Of a DNA stretch of 64,000 nt, positions 1 through 9,111 are shown one piece after another. The translations under genes were made by a program, and so were the position numbers. The notes beneath the pieces were generated by a model. That model was not told the origin of the DNA, did not search any database, and was given only the letters and a program-made list of their open reading frames with translations. The DNA comes from Flavobacteriales bacterium UBA958 (GTDB lineage Bacteria; Bacteroidota; Bacteroidia; Flavobacteriales_D; Crocinitomicaceae). The stretch is from the NCBI GenBank assembly GCA_002293045.1, contig DBCM01000014.1, positions 8,410 to 72,409 of the forward strand, written 5' to 3'. How positions within the stretch are numbered: position 1 is the stretch's first letter; each line of letters begins with the position of its first letter.

Positions 1-323
1 AATAACATAAAGTCATTCCCTTCAATCACGGTAGAATAACGTTTCTCTCCTTGGTTGGTCTCATAAGATTGATAGGATATTTTACCCTCCAGAAGGATTT
101 CCTGGCCTTTCTCAAGTAGCTTTTCTACGCGATCGGCCACCTTACCCCAAACGGTAACATTGTGCCACTGTACATCTTCTTGCCATTCGCCGTTCTTATC
201 CTTATATCGATCGTTAGTCGCTAATGAAAACCGCGCAAGTTTACGTCCGGTGTCAAACGTCATGATTTCTGGCTTAACTCCAAGCCTTCCTATCAAATTC
301 ACTTTATTCTTTAAATTGTTCAT
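1..323 (-). CDS. ssb: Single-stranded DNA-binding protein (3'-truncated by window edge)
   Basis: Translating the minus strand from the ATG at 321-323 gives about 107 residues that run off the window start without a stop. The N-terminus (MNNLKNKVNLIGRLGVKPEI) and the later segments WHNVTVWGKVADRVEKLL and ILLEGKISYQSYE are the classic OB-fold of bacterial SSB: the 'L(I)GRLG.pPE' strand, the aromatic 'W..V..wgk.AE' helix and the 'l.veGki..rsye' strand. SSB coats single-stranded DNA in replication and repair. Bacteroidota SSBs of this short type are little longer than what is seen, so only the C-terminal tail is probably missing. It is divergent from the enoyl-CoA hydratase gene; the 192-bp gap holds no gene I can see. 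Confidence 0.93.
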   Translation of the reverse strand, partial: MNNLKNKVNLIGRLGVKPEIMTFDTGRKLARFSLATNDRYKDKNGEWQEDVQWHNVTVWGKVADRVEKLLEKGQEILLEGKISYQSYETNQGEKRYSTVIEGNDFML

Positions 324-515
324 GTGTATGTGTTTTAATTACGTTAAATGTGGGTGTTAACCCGTTTCCTTTGCAAAGGTTGGGGCATTAACGGCCGGTG
401 TTCGGTATTTATTCGTTTACTTTCGAATGTCAGTCGTTTGTTGTCGGATAATTCAAGGTAAAAAAGGCGGTGGTTTGTCAAATTCCTTTATTTTTACACG
501 CATAAATTAAATGGC

Positions 516-1289
516 ATGTACGAAAATATTCTCTTTGAAAAAGTTGGAAAAATTGGTTGGATTACCATAAATAGGCCTGCTTTTTTAAACGCACTAAACA
601 AAAAAACCATTTCAGAATTAAATCATGTACTGGATGCGATCTCTTTGGATGACGAAATTGGCGTAGTCTGTTTAACGGGTGCTGGAGAGAAGGCGTTTGT
701 CGCCGGTGCGGATATTAAAGAATTTGCAAGCTATACGGTTGCTCAAGGCGGGGAATTGGCGGCCACCGGACAGGAAGCGTTGTTTAATGTATTAGAACAT
801 ATGAGTAAACCAACCATTGCTGTAATCAATGGATTCGCGCTTGGTGGCGGATTAGAGTTAGCCATGGCATGTCATATTCGGATCGCATCATCCAATGCGC
901 GCATGGGCTTACCAGAAGTTTCGTTAGGCGTAATTCCCGGTTATGGCGGCACACAGCGCCTTCCTCTGCTGATCGGAAGAGGAAGGGCGAATCAACTTAT
1001 TTTTACCGGAGAAATGATCTCTGCAGAGCAAGCTTCCCAATGGGGACTCGTTAATACTGTGGTTGAACAGGCGGCGTTAAAAGATGAAGCAAATGCGTTA
1101 GCGCATAAAATCCTAAAAAACTCTCCCAACGCAATTGCTACAGCGATTAAGGCCGTTAACGCTGGATTCCAAACACAACATGGCTTGAATACAGAAATTG
1201 AACTTTTCGCGAGTTGTTTCGGTACCAAAGACTTCCAAATTGGAACAGATGCGTTCTTAACTAAACAAAAAGCAAACTTTAGGGATTAA
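516..1289 (+). CDS. Enoyl-CoA hydratase/isomerase (crotonase) family protein
   Basis: This 257-residue protein has the usual length and motif order of a crotonase. The oxyanion-hole segment GAGEKAFVAGADIKEF lies near residues 55-70. FALGGGLELAMACHIRIA contains one catalytic glutamate at 114, and LPEVSLGVIPGYGGTQRL contains the second at 134, so both general acid/base glutamates of true enoyl-CoA hydratases are present. It probably hydrates trans-2-enoyl-CoA (short-chain or crotonyl-CoA) in fatty acid or butanoate metabolism; the exact substrate cannot be told from sequence. The stop codon overlaps the start of the flippase gene by one base (TAATG), suggesting co-transcription, although no functional link is obvious. 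Confidence 0.93.
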   Translation: MYENILFEKVGKIGWITINRPAFLNALNKKTISELNHVLDAISLDDEIGVVCLTGAGEKAFVAGADIKEFASYTVAQGGELAATGQEALFNVLEHMSKPTIAVINGFALGGGLELAMACHIRIASSNARMGLPEVSLGVIPGYGGTQRLPLLIGRGRANQLIFTGEMISAEQASQWGLVNTVVEQAALKDEANALAHKILKNSPNAIATAIKAVNAGFQTQHGLNTEIELFASCFGTKDFQIGTDAFLTKQKANFRD

Positions 1290-2770
1290 TGAGCGCTCCC
1301 CTAACAAAGTTATTAGGTCAAACCGCAATGTATGGCCTGCCGAGTATTGTTGGGAGGTTGTTGAATTATTTATTGGTTCCACTGTATACGGCTATTTTTG
1401 CAAACCCAGCCGACTATGGAGTGCTTTCTGATTTATACGCCTATGTTGCGTTTTTAATCGTATTGCTGCCTTTAGGCATGGAAACGGCATATTTTCGATT
1501 TATACAACAACACGAGGATCCGGATCGGGTGTTCAATAGCAGTTTTATTCCCGTTGTTTTCGTTAATGCCGCATTTTTTCTCATCCTGTATACGACCAAT
1601 CCTTGGATTGCAAAATGGATGCTTTACCGGGAGCACACCGAATATATTATTCTTATTGGTAGTATTGTTTGTATCGATGCAATTGCATCCCTTCCTTTGG
1701 CAAAATTACGTGCTGAAAACCGGGCTAAGCGCTTTGTGATTATTCAAACATCATCGATTCTACTGAATATTCTACTGAATCTAATCTTTCTATTAGCATA
1801 CTTCAATCCAAGTCGACCCGAAGAAGGAATCCTGTTTATTTTAATTGCAAATTTATTGGCCTCGGGCCTAAAGCTCGTCCTGGTTTATGATATTATTTCA
1901 CGGGTAAAATTAATGCTTGATTGGGTGCTCATTAAACAAATGTTGCTGTATTCTTGGCCCCTAGTTATTGCGGGCTTTGCCGGGATTATCAATGAAACGC
2001 TTGATCGCGTATTATTAAAACAAATTCTGTATAACCCTGACATTCCAAATTCCCTTGAACAGGCAACCGCTCAAGTTGGTATCTATAGTGCATGCTATAA
2101 ATTAGCTATGCTTGTAACTATTTTTCTACAAGCTTATCGCTATGCCGCCGAACCCTTTTTCTTTGCTCAGCTCAAAAATCAGGATAGAAATGTAGTGTTC
2201 GTTCGAACAATGAATGTTTTTATTGCCCTCGTATGTCTTGCTTTTTTGTTTGTTTCAATAAACCTTGGAGTTTTTAAATTCTTCATTCGTAAAGAGGCGT
2301 ATTATGTTGGACTGAGCGTTGTTCCCATTTTACTGCTCGCCAATGTTTGTTTGGGAATTTATTATAATCAAAGTGTCTGGTATAAACTTTCTAATCAGAC
2401 CAAGTTTGGTGCCTACATTGCACTCATCGGAGCTGGTATTACGATTTTGGTTAATGTGCTTTTTATCCCTATGTATGGGTATATGGCAAGTGCTTGGGCT
2501 ACGTTATTGGCGTACATGGCACAAATGATCATCTCGTTTTATTTGGGTAAAAAATACTATCCAATTCCATATGACGTGCGTAAATTTTACGTGTACATAG
2601 GTGGCGCAATTGGGATCTATTGTCTTTTTAGCTTGCTTAGAATGTGGATGAATGTACCCTTAAAAGGATTCAACGGATTGCTTTTACTGCTTGGAAATTT
2701 AATGATTCTGGGATTTATTTACATGGTTTACCGAAACGAGCGGGCATTATTTCGCGTTAAGAAACCTTAA
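1289..2770 (+). CDS. Polysaccharide/oligosaccharide flippase (Wzx/MVF-MATE superfamily)
   Basis: This is a 493-residue, very hydrophobic protein with about 14 predicted membrane helices by eye. The N-terminus (TAMYGLPSIVGRLLNYLLVPLY) is the hallmark of Wzx-like polysaccharide biosynthesis flippases in Bacteroidota. These move undecaprenyl-PP-linked glycans across the inner membrane. It overlaps the upstream crotonase stop by 1 bp and its end overlaps the convergent ArsC-like gene by 14 bp. No glycosyltransferases sit immediately beside it, but GT-C-like genes and a polyprenyl-phosphate enzyme lie 3-8 kb downstream. The glycan carried is unknown. Confidence 0.85.
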   Translation: MSAPLTKLLGQTAMYGLPSIVGRLLNYLLVPLYTAIFANPADYGVLSDLYAYVAFLIVLLPLGMETAYFRFIQQHEDPDRVFNSSFIPVVFVNAAFFLILYTTNPWIAKWMLYREHTEYIILIGSIVCIDAIASLPLAKLRAENRAKRFVIIQTSSILLNILLNLIFLLAYFNPSRPEEGILFILIANLLASGLKLVLVYDIISRVKLMLDWVLIKQMLLYSWPLVIAGFAGIINETLDRVLLKQILYNPDIPNSLEQATAQVGIYSACYKLAMLVTIFLQAYRYAAEPFFFAQLKNQDRNVVFVRTMNVFIALVCLAFLFVSINLGVFKFFIRKEAYYVGLSVVPILLLANVCLGIYYNQSVWYKLSNQTKFGAYIALIGAGITILVNVLFIPMYGYMASAWATLLAYMAQMIISFYLGKKYYPIPYDVRKFYVYIGGAIGIYCLFSLLRMWMNVPLKGFNGLLLLLGNLMILGFIYMVYRNERALFRVKKP

Positions 2771-3113
2771 AACGATCTTGTATCTGTGCTACTGCGCTTC
2801 GATCGTTACCCACCGAGTAAAATCCATCATAAATAATTACCGGACGCCTTAAAAACGTATAATCAGAAAGCAATAAGGCCTTGTAATCTTCATCGCATGT
2901 AATGCTTGATTTTACATCCGCATAACGCCTTGCTTTTTTTGAAAACACGGCTTCATACGACCCATATTGTGTTTTTAACTCTTCCAATACCTCGGCGGGA
3001 ATCGGATGCTGCTTAATGTCAACAATAACAATGTCTTCAGGCCAAGTAACCGAATCAAGGATTCGCTTACAGGTTGAACAGGTACTTAATTGGTAAACGC
3101 GCTTCACTTGCAA
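2757..3113 (-). CDS. ArsC/Spx-family thioredoxin-fold protein
   Basis: The protein is 118 residues, the family's usual length. It begins with a beta strand followed by a CxxC pair, STCSTCKRILDS, with cysteines 12 and 15, the site of the ArsC/Spx/MgsR fold. The C-terminal segment FLRRPVIIYDGFYSVG carries the 'l.RPvi..d..~~g' signature with the conserved arginine. It may be a reductase acting on arsenate-like or mixed-disulfide substrates; a DNA-binding Spx-type role cannot be excluded. The start overlaps the end of the upstream bacilliredoxin gene by 10 bp, so the two are co-expressed and probably serve thiol redox homeostasis. Confidence 0.85.
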   Translation of the reverse strand: MQVKRVYQLSTCSTCKRILDSVTWPEDIVIVDIKQHPIPAEVLEELKTQYGSYEAVFSKKARRYADVKSSITCDEDYKALLLSDYTFLRRPVIIYDGFYSVGNDRSAVAQIQDRFKVS

Positions 3114-3520
3114 TATTCATCATACGCCGCCTTTAGATTTTCTGAAATCATATCGGCCGTTGCACCTTCAATGTGATGACGCTCTAAAAAATGTACTAAT
3201 GCACCATTATGAAACACCGCAATTGCAGGAGAAGATGGGGGATAAGGTAAAAAATACTTTCGTGCTTGGTTTGTTGCCTCCGTATCAAATCCAGCAAATA
3301 CTGTAAACAATTCATTCGGGACAATGCTGTGTTCCAGGGACTTTTTTACCCCGGGACGCATATTTCCTGCGGCACATCCACAAACAGAATTTACGACCAT
3401 AAGCATCGTTCCTGTTGAATTCGAAACGGCCTGATCAACCGCTTCAGCAGTAGTTAATTCATTAAACCCAACATTCGTTAGGTCGTTTTTCATGGGTTGT
3501 ACTATTTCTATTGGATACAT
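3104..3520 (-). CDS. Bacilliredoxin, BrxA/BrxB (YphP/YqiW, DUF1094) family
   Basis: A 138-residue thioredoxin-like protein with the family-defining CGC active site inside MLMVVNSVCGCAAGNMRPGV (about residues 40-58). The later LEHHIEG-like region and the length match YphP/YqiW of Bacillus subtilis, which remove bacillithiol from S-bacillithiolated proteins. Some Bacteroidota make bacillithiol, so this role is plausible but not shown here. An exact TAnnTTTG element sits 17 nt upstream of the ATG. The downstream ArsC/Spx-like gene overlaps by 10 bp and probably belongs to the same transcript. Confidence 0.9.
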   Translation of the reverse strand: MYPIEIVQPMKNDLTNVGFNELTTAEAVDQAVSNSTGTMLMVVNSVCGCAAGNMRPGVKKSLEHSIVPNELFTVFAGFDTEATNQARKYFLPYPPSSPAIAVFHNGALVHFLERHHIEGATADMISENLKAAYDEYCK

Positions 3521-3537
3521 GATTGATGTTTTTTTGA

Positions 3538-3545
3538 CAAAGATA
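3538..3545 (-). promoter_or_regulatory. Putative -7 promoter element for the bacilliredoxin operon
   Basis: The minus strand reads TATCTTTG, an exact match to the Bacteroidota -7 consensus TAnnTTTG, 17 nt before the ATG at 3520. No clear TTTG -33 element was found at the expected distance. Confidence 0.5.
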
Positions 3546-3571
3546 CTTAGTATTTTGATAAGAGTAGAATA

Positions 3572-5905
3572 CTATTTAATGACAACCACCTTGCCTACTT
3601 TTCGAGAAGTTCCTTCATTGGTTGCGGTCCAGATTAAATAAACGCCGCTTTCCACGTTTGATCCATCGACGCGCTTCCCGTCCCAGGTTGCGGTTCCACC
3701 GTTAGAGGTGGTCTTGAAAATTAAGTTTCCGGCTACATCTGTCACTTTAACATCGGAATCATAACGTATGCCTTGAATGGTAATTAACCCTTCGTACCCG
3801 GGTCTTACTGGGTTGGGAAACACCTTCGTTGACGAATAATCTGCGTCGTCTTGCGAGGCGTCAGAACGATACGAAATTAATCCCATATCGGTAATAATGA
3901 ACAACTCGCCCGTTTCCTGATTCATTTTAAGGTCGTAAATGTTATTGGAAATCAACTCAGAATTCTCCTTGGTAAATTGCTGTATTATTTCTGAACCATC
4001 CGATGATAACAATACCAATCCCGCGCCGTTTGTCGCCATCCATTTTCGATTTCCTCCATCCACTTCAATGTCTGTAATGTGCGTTGATCCCAGTACATAT
4101 TCTACATTTCCTTCAAAGCGAACTTTGATGCGTTGGGCATTATAGTCTCCTGGATTTGCGGTAAAAGACCTCGTTGTGCTGTATAACACCGCGAATCCCG
4201 CATCCGTGCCAATCCATAGTTCTCCGTCTAAATCTACCGCTAAGGCGGTCACATTGTCGGAAGGGAGGGCTCCGCTGTAATCTCCACTGGTTAGATTGAT
4301 ATACAAATCATCCCCGGTATTGTCAATGGTTTCGGCATGCATATATCCAAACAACCCATTGGTCTCCGTTGCAAACCAAAGGTTTTGGTCTTTATCAATC
4401 ACCATTCGGGTGGTATACTTATTTCGGGCAGCAGCACCGCAGTCAAAGGCTTGCCAAGTGTTGTCTGTTCGTTTAACCACCAGCGGACGGTCGGACCAAC
4501 CATTCAACACCCAAAGGTTGCCTCTGGTATCATAGCACACATCGGAGGCTAAGCTCCATCCGTTTCCGGCTAAACTTAATTGAATCGGGCTGTTTGTTTG
4601 ATCATATACCGTACATGAATTATCCGTCGTATTGATAATGGAAAGGGGGAAGGCAGAATATGTAGATACCGCAACCTCCTCTGGTTTTTTAGGATTTACC
4701 GCAATGTCAATGAAATCATGAATGTCTATTCCTTGCCATTGGGATAAGGTGGTATTGTCGTTATACGACCAATTTTCGTCTTGAAATAAATAATAGCCAT
4801 GGCGCAAAAACCCTGGACTTTTGAATTCGAGTCGACCGCTGGCAATTGCCAACTTACCCTTATTCCAATCCATTGCGAAAAAATCATTCCTCGGTGGTCC
4901 TGGATAACTTACCTTTTCGAAGGAGTACCCTCCAATGATTCGGATCGGACCTGTGAATTCATCTGCAATCCATTTTTCTCCATTTTCAAGCACGACCATT
5001 TGATTTGGACGGAAAAATATCCCCAAATAAAACGCTAAAGCAGATTCCACCAATAATCCCCCGCTATCATAGGTCAATAAGGCGCCGTCTGCCAACACAT
5101 CTAATTGATTCCGGTGTTGCGTAAGATTGATAATTTCTAACCCCACCGAATAATAGTCAAAATACACGTACTCTGTCGGGAGTAATTTTAAAAGGGTATC
5201 ATTGCCGTAGGCAGCAGATTTTTGTAGCACAAACACATCCTCATTCACCTTTTCAATGGCTGCATATGAAGCATTAACAACGGGAGGGACTCTAGGGTCT
5301 ATATTCCACCCTTGAACAGAAGGCAACAGTACATTTCCAATGCTTCCTGTGAGCAGTTTGGTTGGGCTGAGCGCTAAAATCTGTTGATCTTTTACCGTTA
5401 AATCAACAATGGCCTCCATTCCATTGGTTGGGTAATAGGTATCCTTTATTTCATTTTTCAATGGATTTACCAATACTACTCCAAAATCTGTAGCCACATA
5501 TATGGTGTTTCCGTAGCGATAAAAACGATTGATTGTTTTACTACCAGAAATCGATGCTAACTTGATGGCGGGGATGTTAATCACTCGATCCCCTGAAAGC
5601 TTATCAATATTTCCGTTTTTGTAGCCAATGTATAGTTCATGATCTATGCTGTCGTAATATACACTGGAAAGCAGAATATCCGAAAGTCCGTTCATTTTAT
5701 TCAGAAGCGTTTTTTCCTTCGAGTCAAGGTGATACTTCATCAAGCCATTTTCATAGGCAGTATAAACAAAATCGTCATCTTTAGCGATGTCTATTGCCCT
5801 CATTGTGGCCGTGTGTAAACGCCACATACCCGTTTCAATTTGTGCGGACACACAAAAAGAACCAAACAGCAGTGCGTAAAACAAAAAGAGCCTAATCATG
5901 GGCAT
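3572..5905 (-). CDS. porZ: T9SS component PorZ (two-component-regulator-type propellers plus C-terminal sorting domain)
   Basis: About 777 residues, closely matching the length of Porphyromonas PorZ. After a signal peptide (IRLFLFYALLFGSFCVSAQ) come repeated beta-propeller blades such as DLWVLNGW/NLWFATETNGLFGY/ELWIGTDAGFAVL and, from about FPNPVRPGYEG, a type A T9SS C-terminal domain ending in KVGKVVVIK. PorZ is a surface part of the T9SS attachment complex that delivers anionic LPS to the sortase PorU. Upstream in-frame ATG at 5935 is unlikely: an exact TAnnTTTG element (5921-5928) lies inside that extension, so ATG 5905 or 5899 is the start. It is divergent from a membrane glycan locus, which may be functionally meaningful. 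Confidence 0.88.
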   Translation of the reverse strand: MPMIRLFLFYALLFGSFCVSAQIETGMWRLHTATMRAIDIAKDDDFVYTAYENGLMKYHLDSKEKTLLNKMNGLSDILLSSVYYDSIDHELYIGYKNGNIDKLSGDRVINIPAIKLASISGSKTINRFYRYGNTIYVATDFGVVLVNPLKNEIKDTYYPTNGMEAIVDLTVKDQQILALSPTKLLTGSIGNVLLPSVQGWNIDPRVPPVVNASYAAIEKVNEDVFVLQKSAAYGNDTLLKLLPTEYVYFDYYSVGLEIINLTQHRNQLDVLADGALLTYDSGGLLVESALAFYLGIFFRPNQMVVLENGEKWIADEFTGPIRIIGGYSFEKVSYPGPPRNDFFAMDWNKGKLAIASGRLEFKSPGFLRHGYYLFQDENWSYNDNTTLSQWQGIDIHDFIDIAVNPKKPEEVAVSTYSAFPLSIINTTDNSCTVYDQTNSPIQLSLAGNGWSLASDVCYDTRGNLWVLNGWSDRPLVVKRTDNTWQAFDCGAAARNKYTTRMVIDKDQNLWFATETNGLFGYMHAETIDNTGDDLYINLTSGDYSGALPSDNVTALAVDLDGELWIGTDAGFAVLYSTTRSFTANPGDYNAQRIKVRFEGNVEYVLGSTHITDIEVDGGNRKWMATNGAGLVLLSSDGSEIIQQFTKENSELISNNIYDLKMNQETGELFIITDMGLISYRSDASQDDADYSSTKVFPNPVRPGYEGLITIQGIRYDSDVKVTDVAGNLIFKTTSNGGTATWDGKRVDGSNVESGVYLIWTATNEGTSRKVGKVVVIK

Positions 5906-5920
5906 GCAACGTATTTTAAA

Positions 5921-5928
5921 CAAATTTA
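5921..5928 (-). promoter_or_regulatory. Putative -7 element for porZ
   Basis: The minus strand reads TAAATTTG, an exact TAnnTTTG match, 15 nt before the ATG at 5905. Its position decides the porZ start: the longer reading frame from 5935 would begin upstream of its own promoter element. Confidence 0.5.
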
Positions 5929-5967
5929 TTCCCATTTAATTAAATTCCTCGTTCTTTTAACATTATT

Positions 5968-7641
5968 ATGATTCAAATTCCTTTTAATTTCGAGCCATAT
6001 ATGAATCGATCCCATCAACCGCTATACGCAATTAGTGTTTTTTTGTTTCTTTTACCAAGCATCGTCCTGGTATTAACGCATGCCGCTTGGTTTTTGGGAA
6101 TAGAACTTAGTGGTTGGATTTTTATAATCAGTTTAGCAATAAGTGCCGGCATTATTGTTCTTTTTGAAAAACAAGCCCTATGGGCTAATATCACAGGCTT
6201 GTCGGTTGCCTTGATTCTTGTGTGGGGCAGCATCTATATTTCCGGTTTATTCTTCGACTGCTCATTCGATGGACAATGGTATCATCAAGATGCCGTCATA
6301 TTAATGTCTGAAGGATGGAATCCCATTTGGGATAATTTAATTGCCGACGTGGATGTTTCTGGATTAAATGCGAACTACGTAAATCATTATCCAAAGGCTT
6401 CTTGGGCCATTCAAGCGGTCTTGTTCCGGCTTACTGGAAATATTGAATCAGGAAAGTCAATACAGTTTTTTTATTGGTTGTCCTTTATGGGTCTTCTAAC
6501 ACATTTTTTCAGAGCCCATTTATCGTTTTCTTGGATAAAAACAGTCCTTTTGGTCTTAGTTGTTTCAACAAGCACCGTCAGCCTTGGACAAGTACACAGC
6601 TTTTACGTAGACGGACTCTTGTATAGTTTGATTGGTATTTTCTGTCTTTTTTTAATAGACTTTATTTACTTCAAAAAGCCTAAGGGATGGCTTTTAATTG
6701 GTGCATTCCTCGTGTTAGTAAACATTAAGTTTACGGGCTTGGTTTACGGCGTGGTATTGATGTTTGGGGCGACTATCTGGGTGTTTGCTCAACAAAGATC
6801 GCTGCTTAAAAAGAGCCTGGCTCGATTTTCCCTTGCCGTGGTCATTGGCGTTGGTATTATTGGGTATCCAACTTACGTACGAAACACCGTTTCTAAGGGG
6901 CATCCCTTATTTCCGATTATGGGTAAAAAGAATGAGGGGAAAATGATTGCTGAAGTTCAATACCCCCTCGATTTCTTTAAAAAAAATCGGTTTCAGAAAT
7001 TTTTCGCAGCGCATGGGTCTATTCCGATATATACCGATCATGAACATGGGTCTGTGCGGAAACCGTTGTTTAATACCCGCTTGATTCAAGGTTCTATTCC
7101 ATATTTTAAGAACCATCAACCCGTAACTATGAGTCCTTTCGGGCCTTTCGAAGGGGAACTGTGGGTGTTATTTATCCCGATATTGCTCTTGTTTTTTATT
7201 CGTAAACAACCCCTGGAACTATACGTTTTGTTGGGGGTTCTTTTAGGTTCTTTATTGATACAACCCGAGTTTTGGAATTTGCGATATGCTCCTCAGTTGC
7301 TGCTTTTACTCGCTGTCTTTGTAGCTGCCTCCATGAAACACAAAAGCAGTTGGGTGAGCAGTTACGCTTTGTTTTTTTCCTTTTTATTTATAATTAATTC
7401 CGTTCTTGCTGTTGGTCAAAATTGGCGCTGGGTTTTTGAAAACAACCGGGAATTAAGAAAGCAATTGGAACCAATGCAAAATTCTTCCGTTAAGGTACAA
7501 GCGGGGTGGATGAAGTCGTTTGAGTTGAAGCTAAAAACGAACCACATTACTCCAATCTATACCCTTGACACAAATGCCGTATATGAACCGTTTTTGGGAG
7601 ATGCGTTTAGTGGATGGAAATATATGAAAGAAAACAAATGA
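5968..7641 (+). CDS. Multi-spanning membrane protein, GT-C glycosyltransferase-like
   Basis: A 557-residue protein with roughly eleven hydrophobic segments. The first large outer loop contains acidic residues (FDCSFDGQWYHQD, about 96-108; NLIADVDVSG), the layout of GT-C enzymes that use lipid-linked sugars, with a short soluble tail. No family could be named with certainty. A second in-frame ATG at 6001 (MNRSHQPLY) is a possible alternative start. The last bases overlap the UbiA-type gene as ATGA, so translation is probably coupled, and the next gene's product may supply its lipid-linked sugar donor. It diverges from porZ with very little space between. Confidence 0.6.
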   Translation: MIQIPFNFEPYMNRSHQPLYAISVFLFLLPSIVLVLTHAAWFLGIELSGWIFIISLAISAGIIVLFEKQALWANITGLSVALILVWGSIYISGLFFDCSFDGQWYHQDAVILMSEGWNPIWDNLIADVDVSGLNANYVNHYPKASWAIQAVLFRLTGNIESGKSIQFFYWLSFMGLLTHFFRAHLSFSWIKTVLLVLVVSTSTVSLGQVHSFYVDGLLYSLIGIFCLFLIDFIYFKKPKGWLLIGAFLVLVNIKFTGLVYGVVLMFGATIWVFAQQRSLLKKSLARFSLAVVIGVGIIGYPTYVRNTVSKGHPLFPIMGKKNEGKMIAEVQYPLDFFKKNRFQKFFAAHGSIPIYTDHEHGSVRKPLFNTRLIQGSIPYFKNHQPVTMSPFGPFEGELWVLFIPILLLFFIRKQPLELYVLLGVLLGSLLIQPEFWNLRYAPQLLLLLAVFVAASMKHKSSWVSSYALFFSFLFIINSVLAVGQNWRWVFENNRELRKQLEPMQNSSVKVQAGWMKSFELKLKTNHITPIYTLDTNAVYEPFLGDAFSGWKYMKENK

Positions 7642-8516
7642 AAACAGTATTAGATTTACTTAGGGTTAAAAGTTGGATCAAAAATGGTTTTTTGTTTTTG
7701 CCTGCCATCTTTTCGCTTAAGCTTATGGAGCTTGGGTTTATGTCTTCCTTGTTGCTAGGCGTACTTGTGTTTTCGCTCGTAAGTTCCTTTGTTTATGTGA
7801 CGAATGATATCAAAGATGCCGATAGAGATGCCCTACATCCTCGAAAAAAAAACCGTCCGATTGCTGCGGGAAAAATTTCTAAAAAACTTGCCTTAATGAT
7901 TGGTTTTGGCATACTCCTTACCGCCTACTTAATTATGTTTATAGCGCGATTACCCATAGGGTTTTTAGCGATTGTTAGCACGTATCTACTCTTGAATATC
8001 CTTTATTCTCTTGGCCTGAAAACGCTTCCTTTATTAGAGCTTTTTATTGTAGCCATCAACTTTGTGCTTCGTGTGCTGGCGGGATGCGCGATTATTCTAG
8101 TTTCTCCATCTCACTGGATTTTAGTGGTCACATTTTTCCTAGCCTTTCTCATGGTTGTGGTAAAAAGAAAAACGGAAATCATGCAATTAGACGGGGATGC
8201 CATTAAACACCGGGCCGTATTATCGGCCTATAGCGTTGGTTTTTTAAATACCCTCACATACATTGCGGCTACCATAACGATTACCGCATATTTGTTATAC
8301 TCCATAGACCAAAATGTTGTGAAAGCCTTAGGTACAGATTGGTTAATGTACAGCTCCTTATTTGTGTTGATGGGGGTAATTCGTTTTATTCAAATTAGCG
8401 AAATGGGGTTGTATGAAGGAGAGGGTGACCCAACGACTTTATTATTTAAAGATCGATTTTTACAAGGAACCGTCTGCTGTTGGATTTTGTACTTAATCGG
8501 GATCATCTATGTCTGA
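7638..8516 (+). CDS. UbiA-family phosphoribosyl-polyprenyl-phosphate synthase-like protein (DPPR synthase type)
   Basis: From the ATG at 7638 (ATGA overlap with the preceding stop) the protein has 292 residues and about eight to nine membrane helices. RVKSWIKNGFLFLPAIFS resembles the N-terminus of decaprenyl-phosphate phosphoribosyltransferases, and NDIKDADRDALHPRKKNRPI is the NDxxDxxxD metal/PRPP-diphosphate-binding motif of UbiA enzymes. DPPR synthases join PRPP to a polyprenyl phosphate, giving the precursor of lipid-linked pentoses (arabinose in mycobacteria). An ORF start 24 bp earlier is less likely. The following HAD phosphatase overlaps by 8 bp, as expected if it removes the 5-phosphate from the product. 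A role in quinone synthesis is an alternative but fits the motif less well. Confidence 0.75.
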   Translation: MKTVLDLLRVKSWIKNGFLFLPAIFSLKLMELGFMSSLLLGVLVFSLVSSFVYVTNDIKDADRDALHPRKKNRPIAAGKISKKLALMIGFGILLTAYLIMFIARLPIGFLAIVSTYLLLNILYSLGLKTLPLLELFIVAINFVLRVLAGCAIILVSPSHWILVVTFFLAFLMVVVKRKTEIMQLDGDAIKHRAVLSAYSVGFLNTLTYIAATITITAYLLYSIDQNVVKALGTDWLMYSSLFVLMGVIRFIQISEMGLYEGEGDPTTLLFKDRFLQGTVCCWILYLIGIIYV

Positions 8517-9111
8517 ACATTCCCAGAAGCTTGCGCTGTTTGATTTTGACGGAACCCTCTATAAATACGACAGTATTCTTTCTTTTTGTTTGTTCTACTA
8601 TCAAAAAAAACCATGGCGAGTGTGGCGGGTAGTTATCCAAGTGTTTTCTTGGGTTTTTTGGAAGTTAGGCCTGGGTGATACCCGGGAATTTAAAGCCCGA
8701 TTCATTTGTTTTATCGCTAAAGATTCTGCAGGAGAAATCGAACGTATAGCAACAGAATTTTGGAACAAGAGTTCTTCATTTACTCCAAAACTGTTAACTG
8801 AATTACAAACCTGTCAGGCGAACAAGGTCCTTCCGGTAGTTGTTTCGGCTTCGCCGGATCTTTTTATTCTTCCTGCATGTCAAAACCTGGGGATTAAACA
8901 CGTTATTGCAACCTCTTTGCACGTTACCGAAAAGGGGTATTCATTGGGGACAAACTGCAGGGGTGAGGAAAAAATAAAACGCCTGCGCGATGTTTTTCCA
9001 ACGCACACTATACAAGTTGCGTATTCAGACAACTCCGATGATTTTGCCTTATTGCAATTAGCAGAACACGGATATCTTGTTAAAAATGGTACCCTTATTG
9101 CCGTTCATTGA
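8509..9111 (+). CDS. HAD-IB family phosphatase
   Basis: A 200-residue protein with all HAD motifs: FDFDGTLYKYDS with the nucleophile and acid/base aspartates 12 and 14; VVVSASPDLF with the motif II serine; a lysine in the KIKRLRDVF region; and AYSDNSDDFALL, a motif IV. The small alpha-helical cap inserted after motif I is typical of PSP-like HAD-IB enzymes. Overlap with the UbiA gene points to a phosphorylated lipid or sugar intermediate as substrate; in mycobacteria a separate phosphatase acts after DPPR synthase. That substrate is inference. The 3' end overlaps the convergent membrane protein gene by 17 bp. Confidence 0.82.
   Translation: MSEHSQKLALFDFDGTLYKYDSILSFCLFYYQKKPWRVWRVVIQVFSWVFWKLGLGDTREFKARFICFIAKDSAGEIERIATEFWNKSSSFTPKLLTELQTCQANKVLPVVVSASPDLFILPACQNLGIKHVIATSLHVTEKGYSLGTNCRGEEKIKRLRDVFPTHTIQVAYSDNSDDFALLQLAEHGYLVKNGTLIAVH

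Noticed and set aside
160..360. Plus-strand ORF of 66 codons
   Set aside because: It is antisense to ssb, whose translation is well supported, and has no recognisable domain.
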